Below, one piece after another: positions 51,397 to 60,284 of a stretch of DNA of 64,000 nucleotides. Made by a program: the position numbers and the translations under genes. Source of the DNA: an uncultured Aggregatibacter sp. (GTDB lineage Bacteria > Pseudomonadota > Gammaproteobacteria > Enterobacterales > Pasteurellaceae); NCBI RefSeq assembly GCF_901873365.1, contig NZ_CABFLM010000071.1:1-64000 (forward strand). Direction: 5' to 3'. Position 1 is the first letter of the stretch. Every line of letters starts with the position of its first letter. The notes beneath the pieces are model-generated. The model made no database searches, was not told the origin of the DNA, and worked only from the letters and a program-made list of their open reading frames with translations.

Positions 51397-52385
51397 TAGT
51401 GTTTTCCTCTGGCAAATAATACAAAGATTGGCGCACCGATTAAGGCCAAAATGGCGCCGGCAGGCACTTCACTTGGGAAATCAACAGCACGGGCAATGGT
51501 ATCCGCCGCCAACATTAAAATAGCGCCTAATAACATGGACATGGGTAATGATTTTCGTAAATCATAGCCGATCCAATAACGTGCTAAGTGTGGAATTAAC
51601 AAACCGATAAAGGCGACCGGGCCGGCTACGCTAACGGCTGAACCCACAATTAATAATGCTATGATATTGGCATACCAACGCAGACGGAATAGGTTAATTC
51701 CCAAGGATTGAGCGGATTCGTCGCTTAAATTGAGTAAATTTAAGCGGCTGGCAAAGAAGAGGCAAAAGAGAGCGCTCGATAGCAGAAACGGCCAAATAGC
51801 GTGCCATTCGTTCCAACGGGCATGAGAAATACCGCCGGCAAGCCAACTCATTACGCCAAAGGCATGATCTTCTGACATAATTAACACTAATTTGGTGAGG
51901 GCAGTACACAATAACGACACGGCAATCCCCGCCAAAATCACGCGACTGCGATCGCCGCTACTGTCTTTCCACGCGTTGCTGATCAACATTACAACCAACC
52001 AGCTGATTCCACCGCCGATACTTGCCACCAAGGCAATGCTATAGCCTGATAATAAGGCCGGGCTAATGGCACTCGCCGTTACCATAGCCAAACTTGCGCC
52101 GGAATTGACGCTTAATAGCGTTGGTGAGGCTAGTGGGTTGCGGGTGATGGTTTGTAATAATGCCCCGGCTACCGCCAAATTGGCGCCTAATGCGATCGCG
52201 ACTAAAGCTCTCGGAAAGCGTAAATCAACCACAGTGATCTTGGCCAATTCATCGCCATTGGGGAAAAAGGCGTTTAGCGCATCTAATGGTGAAATTTCAA
52301 TAGGGTAGTATAAAAACAGGCTTCCCCATAACAGGAAAGCCAGTCCTAGCAGGGGCAAGCCCCAACGAAAAGCTGTGCCAAACAT
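51396..52385 (-). CDS. fecC: Ferric citrate-type ABC transporter, permease FecC
   Basis: A 329-residue permease with about nine helices: LRFPRALVAIALGANLAVAG, then LLQTITRNPLASPTLLS near residues 50-86; LSDESAQSLGINLFRLRW near 218-235; and GPVAFIGLLIPHLARYWIG near 258-276. Start overlaps the fecB stop by one base (TAATG). Heterodimer partner of FecD. Confidence 0.88.
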   Translation of the reverse strand: MFGTAFRWGLPLLGLAFLLWGSLFLYYPIEISPLDALNAFFPNGDELAKITVVDLRFPRALVAIALGANLAVAGALLQTITRNPLASPTLLSVNSGASLAMVTASAISPALLSGYSIALVASIGGGISWLVVMLISNAWKDSSGDRSRVILAGIAVSLLCTALTKLVLIMSEDHAFGVMSWLAGGISHARWNEWHAIWPFLLSSALFCLFFASRLNLLNLSDESAQSLGINLFRLRWYANIIALLIVGSAVSVAGPVAFIGLLIPHLARYWIGYDLRKSLPMSMLLGAILMLAADTIARAVDFPSEVPAGAILALIGAPIFVLFARGKH

Positions 52386-53278
52386 TATTTTTGATTAACG
52401 AATTGTTCAACTTGTTTTGCCATGATCTCGCTGGCCGTAATGCCGCGTCCGCGCGCCCACATATCGGCATTGACGCTAAATACATGTTTGGCTTTCACGG
52501 CAGGAATGGCTTGCCACAAAGGTTCTGCTTCCCATTTGCGGGCGATACTTTCTTGGCGATAGTGGGCTATAAACATATAGTCCGGTTTTTCCATCACTAG
52601 TTGCTCAAGATTAATTTCAGCAAAGGCTTGAGTGGCGTTTGGTAATTTTGGCGAGTTAAAACCCAGAACACCAAGGAAGCTGGCGACATAACCACTGTCA
52701 TTTTGTAAATTGAATTTGTCTTCGCGGGAGGTGCCGAAAATCGCTTTTTTGCCTTTCACATTGATATTTTGCGCAATGTTTTCGATAATTTTATTGTGTT
52801 TATCAATTTGCAATTTCATTTCACTGCCTTTACCGACAACATCGCCGATTTTTTGTGCCGTATCAAGATTCTCCTGATAGCTTTCATGGCGGGAATCAAA
52901 CATCATGGTCGGGGCGATTTTTTTTAATTCTTCATATACCGCTGTGTGACGAGAAGGATCAGCGATAATTAAATCGGGTTTTAATGCGGCAATGGCTTCA
53001 AGACTTGGTTGTGAACGGGTACCGACAGATTGCCAAGGTTGTATTTTATCTCGCACTTCCTGCAAAATGCGGGTTTTATCGTTGTCATCAGCAACGCCGA
53101 CCGGGCTAACACCAACTTGAGCAAGGGCATCAACGAAAGAATATTCTAACGCGACAATGCGACTTGGGGTTTTATCTATAGTGAATTCACCTTTAGCATC
53201 GGTGACGGTCACAGCACTTGCCGTCACAGATGCCATAAGGAAAAGAGAAGTAAGAGTTGCGTTGACGAATTTTTTCAT
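52385..53278 (-). CDS. fecB: Ferric citrate-type periplasmic binding protein FecB
   Basis: A 297-residue periplasmic binding protein. Signal peptide MKKFVNATLTSLFLMASVTA to about residue 22. The sequence tracks E. coli FecB closely: TPSRIVALEYSFVDALAQ, GVADDNDKTRIL, PWQSVGTRSQPSLEAIAALK, FGTSREDKFNL and IAHYRQESIARKWEAEPLWQ. It should bind ferric citrate or a similar hydroxycarboxylate complex. GAGGACTCG gives the ribosome binding site for ATG 53278. No fecA receptor or fecIR regulator is in this window. Confidence 0.88.
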   Translation of the reverse strand: MKKFVNATLTSLFLMASVTASAVTVTDAKGEFTIDKTPSRIVALEYSFVDALAQVGVSPVGVADDNDKTRILQEVRDKIQPWQSVGTRSQPSLEAIAALKPDLIIADPSRHTAVYEELKKIAPTMMFDSRHESYQENLDTAQKIGDVVGKGSEMKLQIDKHNKIIENIAQNINVKGKKAIFGTSREDKFNLQNDSGYVASFLGVLGFNSPKLPNATQAFAEINLEQLVMEKPDYMFIAHYRQESIARKWEAEPLWQAIPAVKAKHVFSVNADMWARGRGITASEIMAKQVEQFVNQK

Positions 53279-53341
53279 TTTCGAGTCCTCTATCATCATA
53301 AAAACATAAGTGTAATGGGTTAAATTATACACAGGGCTCGG

Positions 53342-53361
53342 TATTGAGAATAGTTCTTTTT
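53342..53361 (-). promoter_or_regulatory. Weak Fur-like element upstream of fecB
   Basis: TATTGAGAATAGTTCTTT around 53342-53359 keeps one good Fur half-site (TGAGAAT) and a poor second half. It lies between the phosphoesterase stop and fecB. Weak on sequence alone. Confidence 0.3.
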
Positions 53362-54432
53362 TTAATGTCCGACCAGATCGATAATCATCACTTCCGACTG
53401 TGACCCTAATCGCATCGGCACGCCCCAAAAGCCATAACCTGATGTGACGAAAAAATGCCCTTGATTGATTTTTTCATAGCCGTAACTTAAGCGATAAATC
53501 AGTTTTACAATAAAATTTGCCGGGAAAATTTGTCCATTATGGGCGTGGCCGGAAAGCTGAATATCAATCGGCAAATTGGCGTGTTGTTCAATCTCTGTTG
53601 GACGATGATCCATTAAAATCACCGGTAATGCCGTATTGACACCTTTTAGTAATTGCGCTGCCGTTGGTCTGTTTTTAACGAGGTCGTCATTGCGCCCAAT
53701 GAGGGTAAAACGTCCATCAATCACGACACTTTCATCCATCACGGGAATGATCCCCGCTTTGCGCATTTCTGCTTCAATGCGTTGTTGATCGCCAAAGAAA
53801 TCATGGTTTCCCAGGGTGGCATACACGCCAAGTGGGGCTTGCAGGTTGGCAAAGTGCGGTTGCATTTTTTCTGCTAAATAGGCGTTGACGTTATCATCCA
53901 TAATGTCGCCGGGGAGCAAAATAATATCTACTTTTTCCTGCCGCATGATGTCAGCCAAGGTATCTAACTGTGTTGAACCAAACAAACGCCCTAAATGCAA
54001 ATCGCTTGCCATACCAATGCGTAAAGGTTGCATTGGTTTATCCAGCTTGACTTGATAATGACGTATCACCGGTGTATAAGCATTATATAAACCCAGTCCA
54101 ATAAACCCTAAAAAGAGTATCGGATAGAGTAATTTTAGCGCGTTATCCCACGGTTTAAAAAAGCGATGCAGTATGCCTACGATGGCACTGCTAAACGTGG
54201 AAAAGAGCAACAAGGTGAGAAGCAAGGCACTGACGCGAAAACTTTCGGCATACAGACGCAAGGGGGCGGTTGCAATCAGAGCATTAAAGAGCAAAAAGAG
54301 GATGATGGTCAGCTTGGTGCGCATTTTTGGGCTGAGATTAAACAGCCAGCCGAGCGTACGACTAAAACCGAATAACATAAATTGTAAGACCAGCACGGCG
54401 ATAGCCATGGTGATGTAGTGTCTTGCTTCCAT
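53362..54432 (-). CDS. Membrane-anchored metallophosphoesterase
   Basis: A 356-residue protein with four N-terminal hydrophobic segments (to about residue 120) and a calcineurin-like phosphoesterase domain. Metal-binding motifs are in order: ASDLHLG near 141-147, LPGDIMDDN near 174-182, LGNHDFFG near 207-214, DHRP and SGHAHNGQ near 295-302. The YkuE/YaeI group is the nearest match; some members act on UDP-sugars or lipid-linked phosphates, but no substrate can be assigned here. It ends 83 bases before fecB and may or may not be co-transcribed. Confidence 0.82.
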   Translation of the reverse strand: MEARHYITMAIAVLVLQFMLFGFSRTLGWLFNLSPKMRTKLTIILFLLFNALIATAPLRLYAESFRVSALLLTLLLFSTFSSAIVGILHRFFKPWDNALKLLYPILFLGFIGLGLYNAYTPVIRHYQVKLDKPMQPLRIGMASDLHLGRLFGSTQLDTLADIMRQEKVDIILLPGDIMDDNVNAYLAEKMQPHFANLQAPLGVYATLGNHDFFGDQQRIEAEMRKAGIIPVMDESVVIDGRFTLIGRNDDLVKNRPTAAQLLKGVNTALPVILMDHRPTEIEQHANLPIDIQLSGHAHNGQIFPANFIVKLIYRLSYGYEKINQGHFFVTSGYGFWGVPMRLGSQSEVMIIDLVGH

Positions 54433-54546
54433 AATGTTCCTTATGTTCCTTGAGAGTGGAAAGTGCGGTTGTTTTTTCGTGTATTTTTAAGGCAACGGAT
54501 AATAATACGAATCATCTTGGGGCGCAATTTAATCCGAAATTGATCG

Positions 54547-54575
54547 TTTTCAAGTCAGAAATTTTTCGCTAAAAT
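54547..54575 (+). promoter_or_regulatory. Candidate promoter for ybaB-recR
   Basis: TTTTCA at 54547-54552, 17 bases, then TAAAAT at 54570-54575, about 38 bases before the ybaB ATG. By eye only. Confidence 0.4.
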
Positions 54576-54613
54576 GCGACCACTTTTTTATGTAAATTAA
54601 AGGAAGAAAATCT

Positions 54614-54943
54614 ATGTTCGGAAAAGGCGGTTTGGGCGGTTTAATGAAACAAGCTCAACAAATGCAAGAAAAAATGCAAAAAATGCGAGAAGAAATCGCA
54701 CAACTAGAAGTAACCGGTGAAGCCGGTGCCGGCCTTGTGAAAATTACCATTAACGGGGCGCATAATTGCCGCCGTGTGGAAATTGACCCTTCCTTAATGG
54801 AAGACGATAAGGAAATGTTAGAGGATTTAATCGCTGCAGCGTACAACGATGCTGTACGTCGTGCGGATGATTTGCAAAAAGAAAAAATGGAATCTATCAC
54901 CGCCGGTATGCCATTGCCGCCGGGCTTCAAAATGCCATTCTAA
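54614..54943 (+). CDS. ybaB: YbaB/EbfC nucleoid-associated protein
   Basis: A 109-residue DNA-binding protein that dimerises in a tweezer shape. FGKGGLGGLMKQAQQMQEKM at the N-terminus, VTGEAGAGLVKITINGAHNCRRVEID and LPPGFKMPF at the end are family features. It coats DNA and is nearly always encoded beside recR, as here (75 bases). AAAGGAAGAAA provides the ribosome binding site. Confidence 0.95.
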   Translation: MFGKGGLGGLMKQAQQMQEKMQKMREEIAQLEVTGEAGAGLVKITINGAHNCRRVEIDPSLMEDDKEMLEDLIAAAYNDAVRRADDLQKEKMESITAGMPLPPGFKMPF

Positions 54944-54961
54944 AAAACGTTCGTAAAACTT

Positions 54962-54996
54962 ACCGCACTTTATCACTAAAGTGCGGTTTATTTTTT
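54962..54996 (+). terminator. Uptake-signal hairpin between ybaB and recR
   Basis: ACCGCACTTTA at 54962-54972 pairs exactly with TAAAGTGCGGT at 54977-54987 around a 4-base loop, followed by TTATTTTTT. It may partly terminate between the two genes. Confidence 0.75.
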
Positions 54997-55018
54997 CAGT
55001 CAATTCACCGAGAACCTT

Positions 55019-55621
55019 ATGCAAACCAGTCCCTTGTTAGAAAATTTGATCGAAAGCCTACGTGTATTACCGGGCGTTGGCCCTAAATCCGCACAACGTA
55101 TGGCGTATCATTTATTGCAACGTAACCGTAGTGGCGGTATGCGTTTGGCACAAGGGCTGACGGAAGCCATGTCAAAAATTGGGCATTGTGAGCATTGTCG
55201 TACTTTCACGGAAGAAGAGGTTTGCCATATTTGCAACAACCCTCGTCGTCAAAATTCGGGGTTGCTTTGTGTGGTGGAAATGCCGGCAGATATTCTTGCC
55301 ATTGAGCAAACCGGGCAATTTTCAGGGCGTTATTTTGTGCTTATGGGGCATTTGTCGCCATTGGACGGCATTGGCCCACGGGAGATCGGCTTGGATTTAT
55401 TGCAAAAACGTTTACAAACAGAATCCTTCAAGGAAGTGATTTTGGCGACAAATCCCACTGTCGAAGGCGATGCTACGGCGAATTACATTGCAGAATTGTG
55501 TTTGCAACAAAACGTCAAAGTCAGCCGCATTGCCCACGGCATTCCGGTAGGCGGTGAATTGGAAATGGTGGATGGCACCACACTGACCCATTCTTTCTTA
55601 GGTCGCCGCGAAATCGGCTAA
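55019..55621 (+). CDS. recR: Recombination mediator RecR
   Basis: A 200-residue DNA-ring protein that acts with RecO (and RecF) to load RecA on SSB-coated gaps. Helix-hairpin-helix LRVLPGVGPKSAQRMAYHLL near residues 15-34, a four-Cys zinc finger CEHCRTFTEEEVCHIC near 58-73, and a Toprim domain with VVEMPADILAIE. Length and motifs are standard. Confidence 0.96.
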   Translation: MQTSPLLENLIESLRVLPGVGPKSAQRMAYHLLQRNRSGGMRLAQGLTEAMSKIGHCEHCRTFTEEEVCHICNNPRRQNSGLLCVVEMPADILAIEQTGQFSGRYFVLMGHLSPLDGIGPREIGLDLLQKRLQTESFKEVILATNPTVEGDATANYIAELCLQQNVKVSRIAHGIPVGGELEMVDGTTLTHSFLGRREIG

Positions 55622-55651
55622 CCTCTTTCTCTCATCTGCGTTTTCTTGTTT

Positions 55652-57577
55652 ATGCGACTTTTTATAGCAGAAAAACCGAGCCTTGGACGCGCGATTGCGG
55701 ATGTTTTGCCGAAACCGCACCAACGCGGTGACGGCTTTATTAAATGTGGTGATAACGACTGCGTGACGTGGTGCGTGGGGCATTTGCTGGAACAAGCAGA
55801 ACCCGATGCCTATGATGCGCGTTTCAAACAATGGCGCTTAGAAGATTTGCCGATTTTGCCGCAAAAGTGGCAGTTAATTCCGAAAAAAGAAACCTATAAA
55901 CAGCTAAAAACCGTTGAAAAGTTGGTGCAACAAGCGGACATCCTCGTTAACGCAGGTGACCCGGATCGTGAAGGGCAGTTGCTGGTGGACGAAGTATTCA
56001 GTTATCTCAATTTACCACCGGAAAAACGCAATGCGATTCAGCGCTGTTTAATCAGCGACTTGAACCCAAGTGCGGTGGAAAAAGCCATCAAAAAATTGCA
56101 ACCTAACCGTGATTTTGTCCCCCTTGCCACCTCCGCGTTGGCACGTGCCCGAGCCGATTGGCTCTATGGTATTAACATGACCCGTGCTTATACCATTCGC
56201 GGCAGACAAGCAGGTTATAATGGTGTGCTTTCTGTTGGGCGAGTGCAAACGCCCGTACTTGGCCTTATCGTACGCCGTGACTTAGAAATCGAGCATTTCC
56301 AACCAAAGGATTTCTTTGAAGTGTTGGCTTGGTTGCGTGACCCAAAAGGGGAAGAAACACCGAAGAAAGCTACCGCACTTTTTTCTGCGTTATGGCAGCC
56401 GAGCAAAGCCTGTGAAGATTATCAGGACGAGGATGGGCGCGTGTTATCTCATGCGCTGGCGGAAAATGTGGTAAAACGTATTGCCGATCAACCGGCGGAA
56501 GTGACGGATTATTCGGATAAACGGGAAAAAGAAACGGCACCGTTGCCCTATTCCTTGTCCGCATTGCAAATTGATGCAGCCAAGCGGTTCGGGATGTCCG
56601 CACAGGAAGTGCTGGATACCTGTCAACGTTTGTATGAAACCCATAAATTGATTACTTACCCGCGTTCCGATTGCCGTTATTTACCAAAAGAACATTTTGC
56701 AGATCGCATGGCGGTGATGAATGCTATTTCTACCCATTTAACTCAATTTCAACCTTTGCCGGAAATTATCGATCCTGAACAAAAAAATCGTTGTTGGAAT
56801 GATAAAAAAGTCGAAGCGCACCATGCCATCATTCCGACGGCAAAGAACAGACCGGTGAGTTTGAGTCCGGCGGAACAACATATTTATTTTCTGATTGCCC
56901 GACAATACCTCATGCAGTTCTGCCCGGATGCAGAATACCGTAAATGTAAAATTACTTTGAATATTGCCGGTGGGACTTTTGTGGCGCATGCTCGCAATTT
57001 GCAAATTGCCGGTTGGAAACAGCTTTGGGGCAAAGAAGACAGCGACGATGAACAGCAAGATACGCTGCTGCCGGTCGTCAAAAAAGGGCAAATACTGCAT
57101 TGTGAAAAGGGCGAAATCGTCAGTAAAAAAACGCAACCACCAAAACCCTTTACGGATGCGACCTTGCTTTCTGCCATGACGGGCATTGCTCGTTTCGTGC
57201 AAGACAAAGAATTGAAAAAAATTTTGCGGGAAACCGATGGTTTAGGCACGGAAGCGACGCGTGCGGGCATTATTGAATTGTTGTTTAAACGTGGTTTTCT
57301 CTATAAAAAAGGGCGTAATATTCACAGCACCGAGGCGGGACGAATCTTAATTAATGCATTGCCGGATGTGGCAACGCAGCCTGACATGACGGCACATTGG
57401 GAGTCACAGCTTGATGGCATTAGCCGTAAACAGGCGAGTTATCAGCAATTTATGCAAAACCTCACCCAGCTTTTGCCTGAATTATTGCACTACATTAATT
57501 TTTCTGCGTTACGCGAGTTAAGCCGGCATAATCAAAGCGTGAAAAAGGCTGCGCCGAGAACAAAGAAAAGTGAATGA
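55652..57577 (+). CDS. topB: DNA topoisomerase III
   Basis: A 641-residue type IA topoisomerase that decatenates single-stranded regions. The Toprim domain has AEKPSLGRAIA and NAGDPDREGQLLVDEV near residues 98-113. The active-site tyrosine is in HKLITYPRSDCRYL near 330. The C-terminal Lys-rich tail replaces zinc fingers. ATG 55652 was preferred to the TTG six bases earlier. It follows recR by 30 bases. Confidence 0.95.
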   Translation: MRLFIAEKPSLGRAIADVLPKPHQRGDGFIKCGDNDCVTWCVGHLLEQAEPDAYDARFKQWRLEDLPILPQKWQLIPKKETYKQLKTVEKLVQQADILVNAGDPDREGQLLVDEVFSYLNLPPEKRNAIQRCLISDLNPSAVEKAIKKLQPNRDFVPLATSALARARADWLYGINMTRAYTIRGRQAGYNGVLSVGRVQTPVLGLIVRRDLEIEHFQPKDFFEVLAWLRDPKGEETPKKATALFSALWQPSKACEDYQDEDGRVLSHALAENVVKRIADQPAEVTDYSDKREKETAPLPYSLSALQIDAAKRFGMSAQEVLDTCQRLYETHKLITYPRSDCRYLPKEHFADRMAVMNAISTHLTQFQPLPEIIDPEQKNRCWNDKKVEAHHAIIPTAKNRPVSLSPAEQHIYFLIARQYLMQFCPDAEYRKCKITLNIAGGTFVAHARNLQIAGWKQLWGKEDSDDEQQDTLLPVVKKGQILHCEKGEIVSKKTQPPKPFTDATLLSAMTGIARFVQDKELKKILRETDGLGTEATRAGIIELLFKRGFLYKKGRNIHSTEAGRILINALPDVATQPDMTAHWESQLDGISRKQASYQQFMQNLTQLLPELLHYINFSALRELSRHNQSVKKAAPRTKKSE

Positions 57578-57670
57578 GGGTTAAAAGTGCGGTCGTTTTT
57601 CAAAATGTTTTTACTGAGTGAATTTGCACCAAATAGCGTAAAAATACATAAAATAACTTGCGAAGTACTA

Positions 57671-57688
57671 AGATATTCGCTAATATCT
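57671..57688. other. Small palindrome upstream of secG
   Basis: AGATATT-cgct-AATATCT, 46 bases before secG. It could be a weak operator or chance in AT-rich DNA. Confidence 0.3.
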
Positions 57689-57733
57689 GCGCCGTTATTT
57701 TTCATTAGAATTTGCTAAATCAGAGAAGATAAA

Positions 57734-58081
57734 ATGTATTCAGCGTTGTTAATCCTTTATTTGGTTGTTTCCATTGCCCTTATCGCTTTTATCCTGTTAC
57801 AACAAGGTAAAGGTGCGGATGCCGGTGCATCTTTTGGTGGTGGCGCATCCGGTACCGTGTTCGGTGCAGCCGGTGCAGGTAACTTCCTTTCTAGAACAAC
57901 GGCAGTTTTAGCAACGATTTTCTTTATTATTAGTATTGTTATTGGTAACATCAACTCACACAAAAATAATGTGAAGCAAGGTGCATTTGATGATTTATCC
58001 GGCACGGCTGAACAAATTCAGCAACAACAGCAAAAAGCACCGGCTGTGTTAGATACAAAAAATAGCGATATTCCTCAGTAA
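57734..58081 (+). CDS. secG: Preprotein translocase subunit SecG
   Basis: A 115-residue inner-membrane subunit of SecYEG with two helices (about residues 2-20 and 53-72). LLQQGKGADAGASFGGGASGTVFGAAG is split over the loop and is the hallmark stretch. The C-terminus is Gln-rich and variable. In E. coli secG is followed by the tRNA-Leu(GAG) gene leuU; the same order occurs here. Confidence 0.95.
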   Translation: MYSALLILYLVVSIALIAFILLQQGKGADAGASFGGGASGTVFGAAGAGNFLSRTTAVLATIFFIISIVIGNINSHKNNVKQGAFDDLSGTAEQIQQQQQKAPAVLDTKNSDIPQ

Positions 58082-58099
58082 TAAAATTTATCGAATTAA

Positions 58100-58185
58100 G
58101 CTCTGGTGGTGGAATTGGTAGACACGCTATCTTGAGGGGGTAGTGACCGTAGGTCGTGCGAGTTCAAGTCTCGCCCAGAGCACCA
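58100..58185 (+). tRNA. tRNA-Leu (anticodon GAG)
   Basis: An 86-base class II tRNA with encoded CCA. Acceptor GCTCTGG (58100-58106) pairs with CCAGAGC (58175-58181). The D-loop has TGGTAGAC, the anticodon loop is TTGAGGG with GAG at 58134-58136, a long variable arm follows, and GTTCAAGTC is the T loop. It lies 18 bases after secG and reads CUC/CUU codons. Confidence 0.97.
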
Positions 58186-58194
58186 ACTTAGAAA

Positions 58195-58218
58195 GGCCGC
58201 AATTTTGCGGTCTTTTTT
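58195..58218 (+). terminator. Terminator after tRNA-Leu
   Basis: GGCCGCAA at 58195-58202 pairs with TTGCGGTC at 58205-58212 (one G-T pair), then TTTTTT. Ten bases past the tRNA. Confidence 0.8.
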
Positions 58219-58240
58219 ATTAACTTCGATCCGTAACGAT

Positions 58241-58350
58241 TTCGTACGTAGCGTGCATCTTGATGCACGACCAACCAAGGACGGAACATTATTTATCCCT
58301 TTCAGACATTCACAATTTCGTGTGTAGCGTGCATCTTGATGCACGACCAA
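58241..58350. repeat. Two 34-bp direct repeats with inner palindrome
   Basis: Bases 58241-58274 and 58317-58350 are near-identical (two differences, TAC against TGT). Each contains GTAGCGTGCATCTTGATG then CACGACCAA, with palindrome GTGCATC-TT-GATGCAC. The period is 76 bases. Related to the 39.6-kb inverted repeat. Confidence 0.8.
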
Positions 58351-58508
58351 ACCTAAAATAAAAATATGAAAATAGACATTTCCGGACGGAAGAATTTTTT
58401 GCCAACACAGTGAGTTATATCATTAAGCATAGAGAATAGATAAAAAAATCTGCGCATTAAGACGAGTGAATTAATGCGCAGATTTGTTTTATTTCTTAAA
58501 TGGGGACG

Positions 58509-59471
58509 TTACTTCACCAATCCGCCACTGGCTTGCAAGTCGGCATGGTAGGAAGAACGGACGAACGGGCCGCAAGCAGCGTGTTCAAAGCCCATGGCTT
58601 GTGCTTTTTCGCGGAACATATCAAATTCTGCCGGAGGCACATAACGGGCAACCGGTAAATGGTGTCGGCTTGGTTGTAAATATTGACCGACAGTGAGCAT
58701 CGTCACACCGTGATCACGCAAATCCTGCATAACTTCTAAGATTTCTTCGTTGGTTTCGCCTAAGCCTACCATTAGCCCGGATTTGGTTGGAATATGTGGG
58801 AACATGGCTTTAAATTCTTTCAGTAAGCGCAACGACCATTGATAATCTGCACCCGGACGAATTTCACGATATAAACGTGGTACATTTTCCAAATTATGGT
58901 TAAACACATCCGGCGGGTTGTCTTTTAATTTTTCCAACGCCAACTCAATGCGTCCACGGAAATCCGGCACTAAAATCTCAATTTTAATGTTCGGATTTAA
59001 GGCACGAATTTCGCGTACGCAATCGGCAAAGTGACCGGCACCGCGATCAGGTAAGTCGTCACGATCAACGGAAGTGATCACCACATAACGTAACTTCATA
59101 TCCTGAATGGTTTCCGCTAATTTGCGTGGTTCTTCCGGATCCGGTGTAAGCGGTTTGCCGTGTGCCACATCACAGAACGGACAACGGCGAGTACAAATCG
59201 CCCCAAGAATCATAAAGGTTGCCGTGCCGTGATTAAAACATTCATGCAGGTTCGGGCAAGAGGCCTCTTCACAGACAGAATGCAATCCGTGGCGGCGCAT
59301 ACCGGATTTAATACTTTGAATTCGCGCGCCATTGGCGGGAATTTTGATTTTCATCCATTCCGGTTTTTTCAGTAATTCCTGATTAGGATCGATATTTTTT
59401 ACCGGAATAATAGAGGTTTTGGCGGCATCACGATATTTAACGCCGCGCTCCATCTTAAAAGGTGTTCCCAT
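58509..59471 (-). CDS. lipA: Lipoyl synthase
   Basis: A 320-residue radical-SAM enzyme that inserts two sulfurs into the octanoyl group on lipoyl domains. The auxiliary cluster motif is CEEASCPNLHEC near residues 67-78, the radical-SAM motif is CTRRCPFC near 93-100, and the terminal RSSYHAD holds the conserved serine of the auxiliary cluster. AAGGAA five bases before ATG 59471 sets the start. It follows lipB (66 bases). Confidence 0.96.
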   Translation of the reverse strand: MGTPFKMERGVKYRDAAKTSIIPVKNIDPNQELLKKPEWMKIKIPANGARIQSIKSGMRRHGLHSVCEEASCPNLHECFNHGTATFMILGAICTRRCPFCDVAHGKPLTPDPEEPRKLAETIQDMKLRYVVITSVDRDDLPDRGAGHFADCVREIRALNPNIKIEILVPDFRGRIELALEKLKDNPPDVFNHNLENVPRLYREIRPGADYQWSLRLLKEFKAMFPHIPTKSGLMVGLGETNEEILEVMQDLRDHGVTMLTVGQYLQPSRHHLPVARYVPPAEFDMFREKAQAMGFEHAACGPFVRSSYHADLQASGGLVK

Positions 59472-59537
59472 TGAAATTCCTTATATTGCGAGTAAATGGC
59501 AAGGGTAACGAGATTAAACGGTAATTCACTAAGACTG

Positions 59538-60176
59538 TTAATGATTTGTTACATTATACCCTAACAGCGTGGAAAAATGCTTAACTAATTGGAGGGAAAC
59601 TTGGTGGCAATCCGCCCGCTCACTGCCAATGAAATCCGCCAGTTGACACATTTCTAATCCGGCATAACCACAAGGATTAATTTGATGGAAAGGCGTTAAA
59701 TCCATATTGATATTAAACGCTAAGCCGTGAAAAGAACGACCATGACGAATGCGCAAACCGAGAGAACAAATTTTTTTGCCATCAATATACACACCGGGCG
59801 CATCCGGTTTTGGGTAGCCTTCAATGCCATAATCCGCCAATGTTTTCACCACCGATTGTTCAAGTGCGGTCACTAATTGACGCACATTTAAATTCTCATG
59901 GCGCTTAATATCAATCAGCACATACATAATTTGTTGCCCTAAGCCGTGATAAGTGATTTGCCCGCCACGATCTGATTGTACCACCGGAATTTCCGTACGT
60001 TGCAATAGATGCTCCGGTTTGCCGGCTTGACCTTGAGTAAAGACGGAGGGATGTTGCACTAACCAAATTTCATCAGGCGTATCTGCCGTGCGATTATCGG
60101 TAAACGCCTGCATGTTATGCCATACATGTTGATAATCTTGGATACCGAGATTTCTTACAATTAAAGTAGGTTGCAT
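59538..60176 (-). CDS. lipB: Octanoyltransferase LipB
   Basis: A 212-residue enzyme that moves octanoate from ACP to lipoyl domains, the step before LipA. The active-site loop is RGGQITYHGLGQ near residues 70-81. Lys135 in GKKICSLGLRIR and Cys169 in NPCGYAG match the E. coli catalytic pair at the same positions. No ybeD gene is adjacent. Confidence 0.96.
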   Translation of the reverse strand: MQPTLIVRNLGIQDYQHVWHNMQAFTDNRTADTPDEIWLVQHPSVFTQGQAGKPEHLLQRTEIPVVQSDRGGQITYHGLGQQIMYVLIDIKRHENLNVRQLVTALEQSVVKTLADYGIEGYPKPDAPGVYIDGKKICSLGLRIRHGRSFHGLAFNINMDLTPFHQINPCGYAGLEMCQLADFIGSERADCHQVSLQLVKHFSTLLGYNVTNH

Positions 60177-60284
60177 AATTTTTCCTTTGCGTTGGAAATG
60201 AAATTAAAATCCGATTCATTTATTTTGAAACGTGCTTTATGCCTTTCTTTGGTGGTTTCGGCAAGCGGACAAGTCAAAAAAAGA

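Larger units (their letters stand above)
58186..58508. other. 323-base gap between tRNA-Leu and lipA
   Basis: It holds the tRNA terminator, the two 34-bp direct repeats, and AT-rich DNA to the lipA end, including TGCGCATTAAG/TTAATGCGCA at 58452-58461 and 58473-58482, a hairpin followed by GATTTGTTTT. On the minus strand it follows no T tract. No protein gene is supported. Confidence 0.6.

Noticed and set aside
56738..57270. 154- and 128-codon minus-strand frames opposite topB
   Set aside because: Entirely antisense to the conserved topoisomerase coding region; no supporting signals.
58241..58350. CRISPR array
   Set aside because: Only two repeats, each an almost full palindrome, with no cas genes in the window.
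58096..58350. 84-codon minus-strand frame over tRNA-Leu
   Set aside because: It is antisense to the tRNA gene and includes the palindromic repeats; such frames are a common false call.
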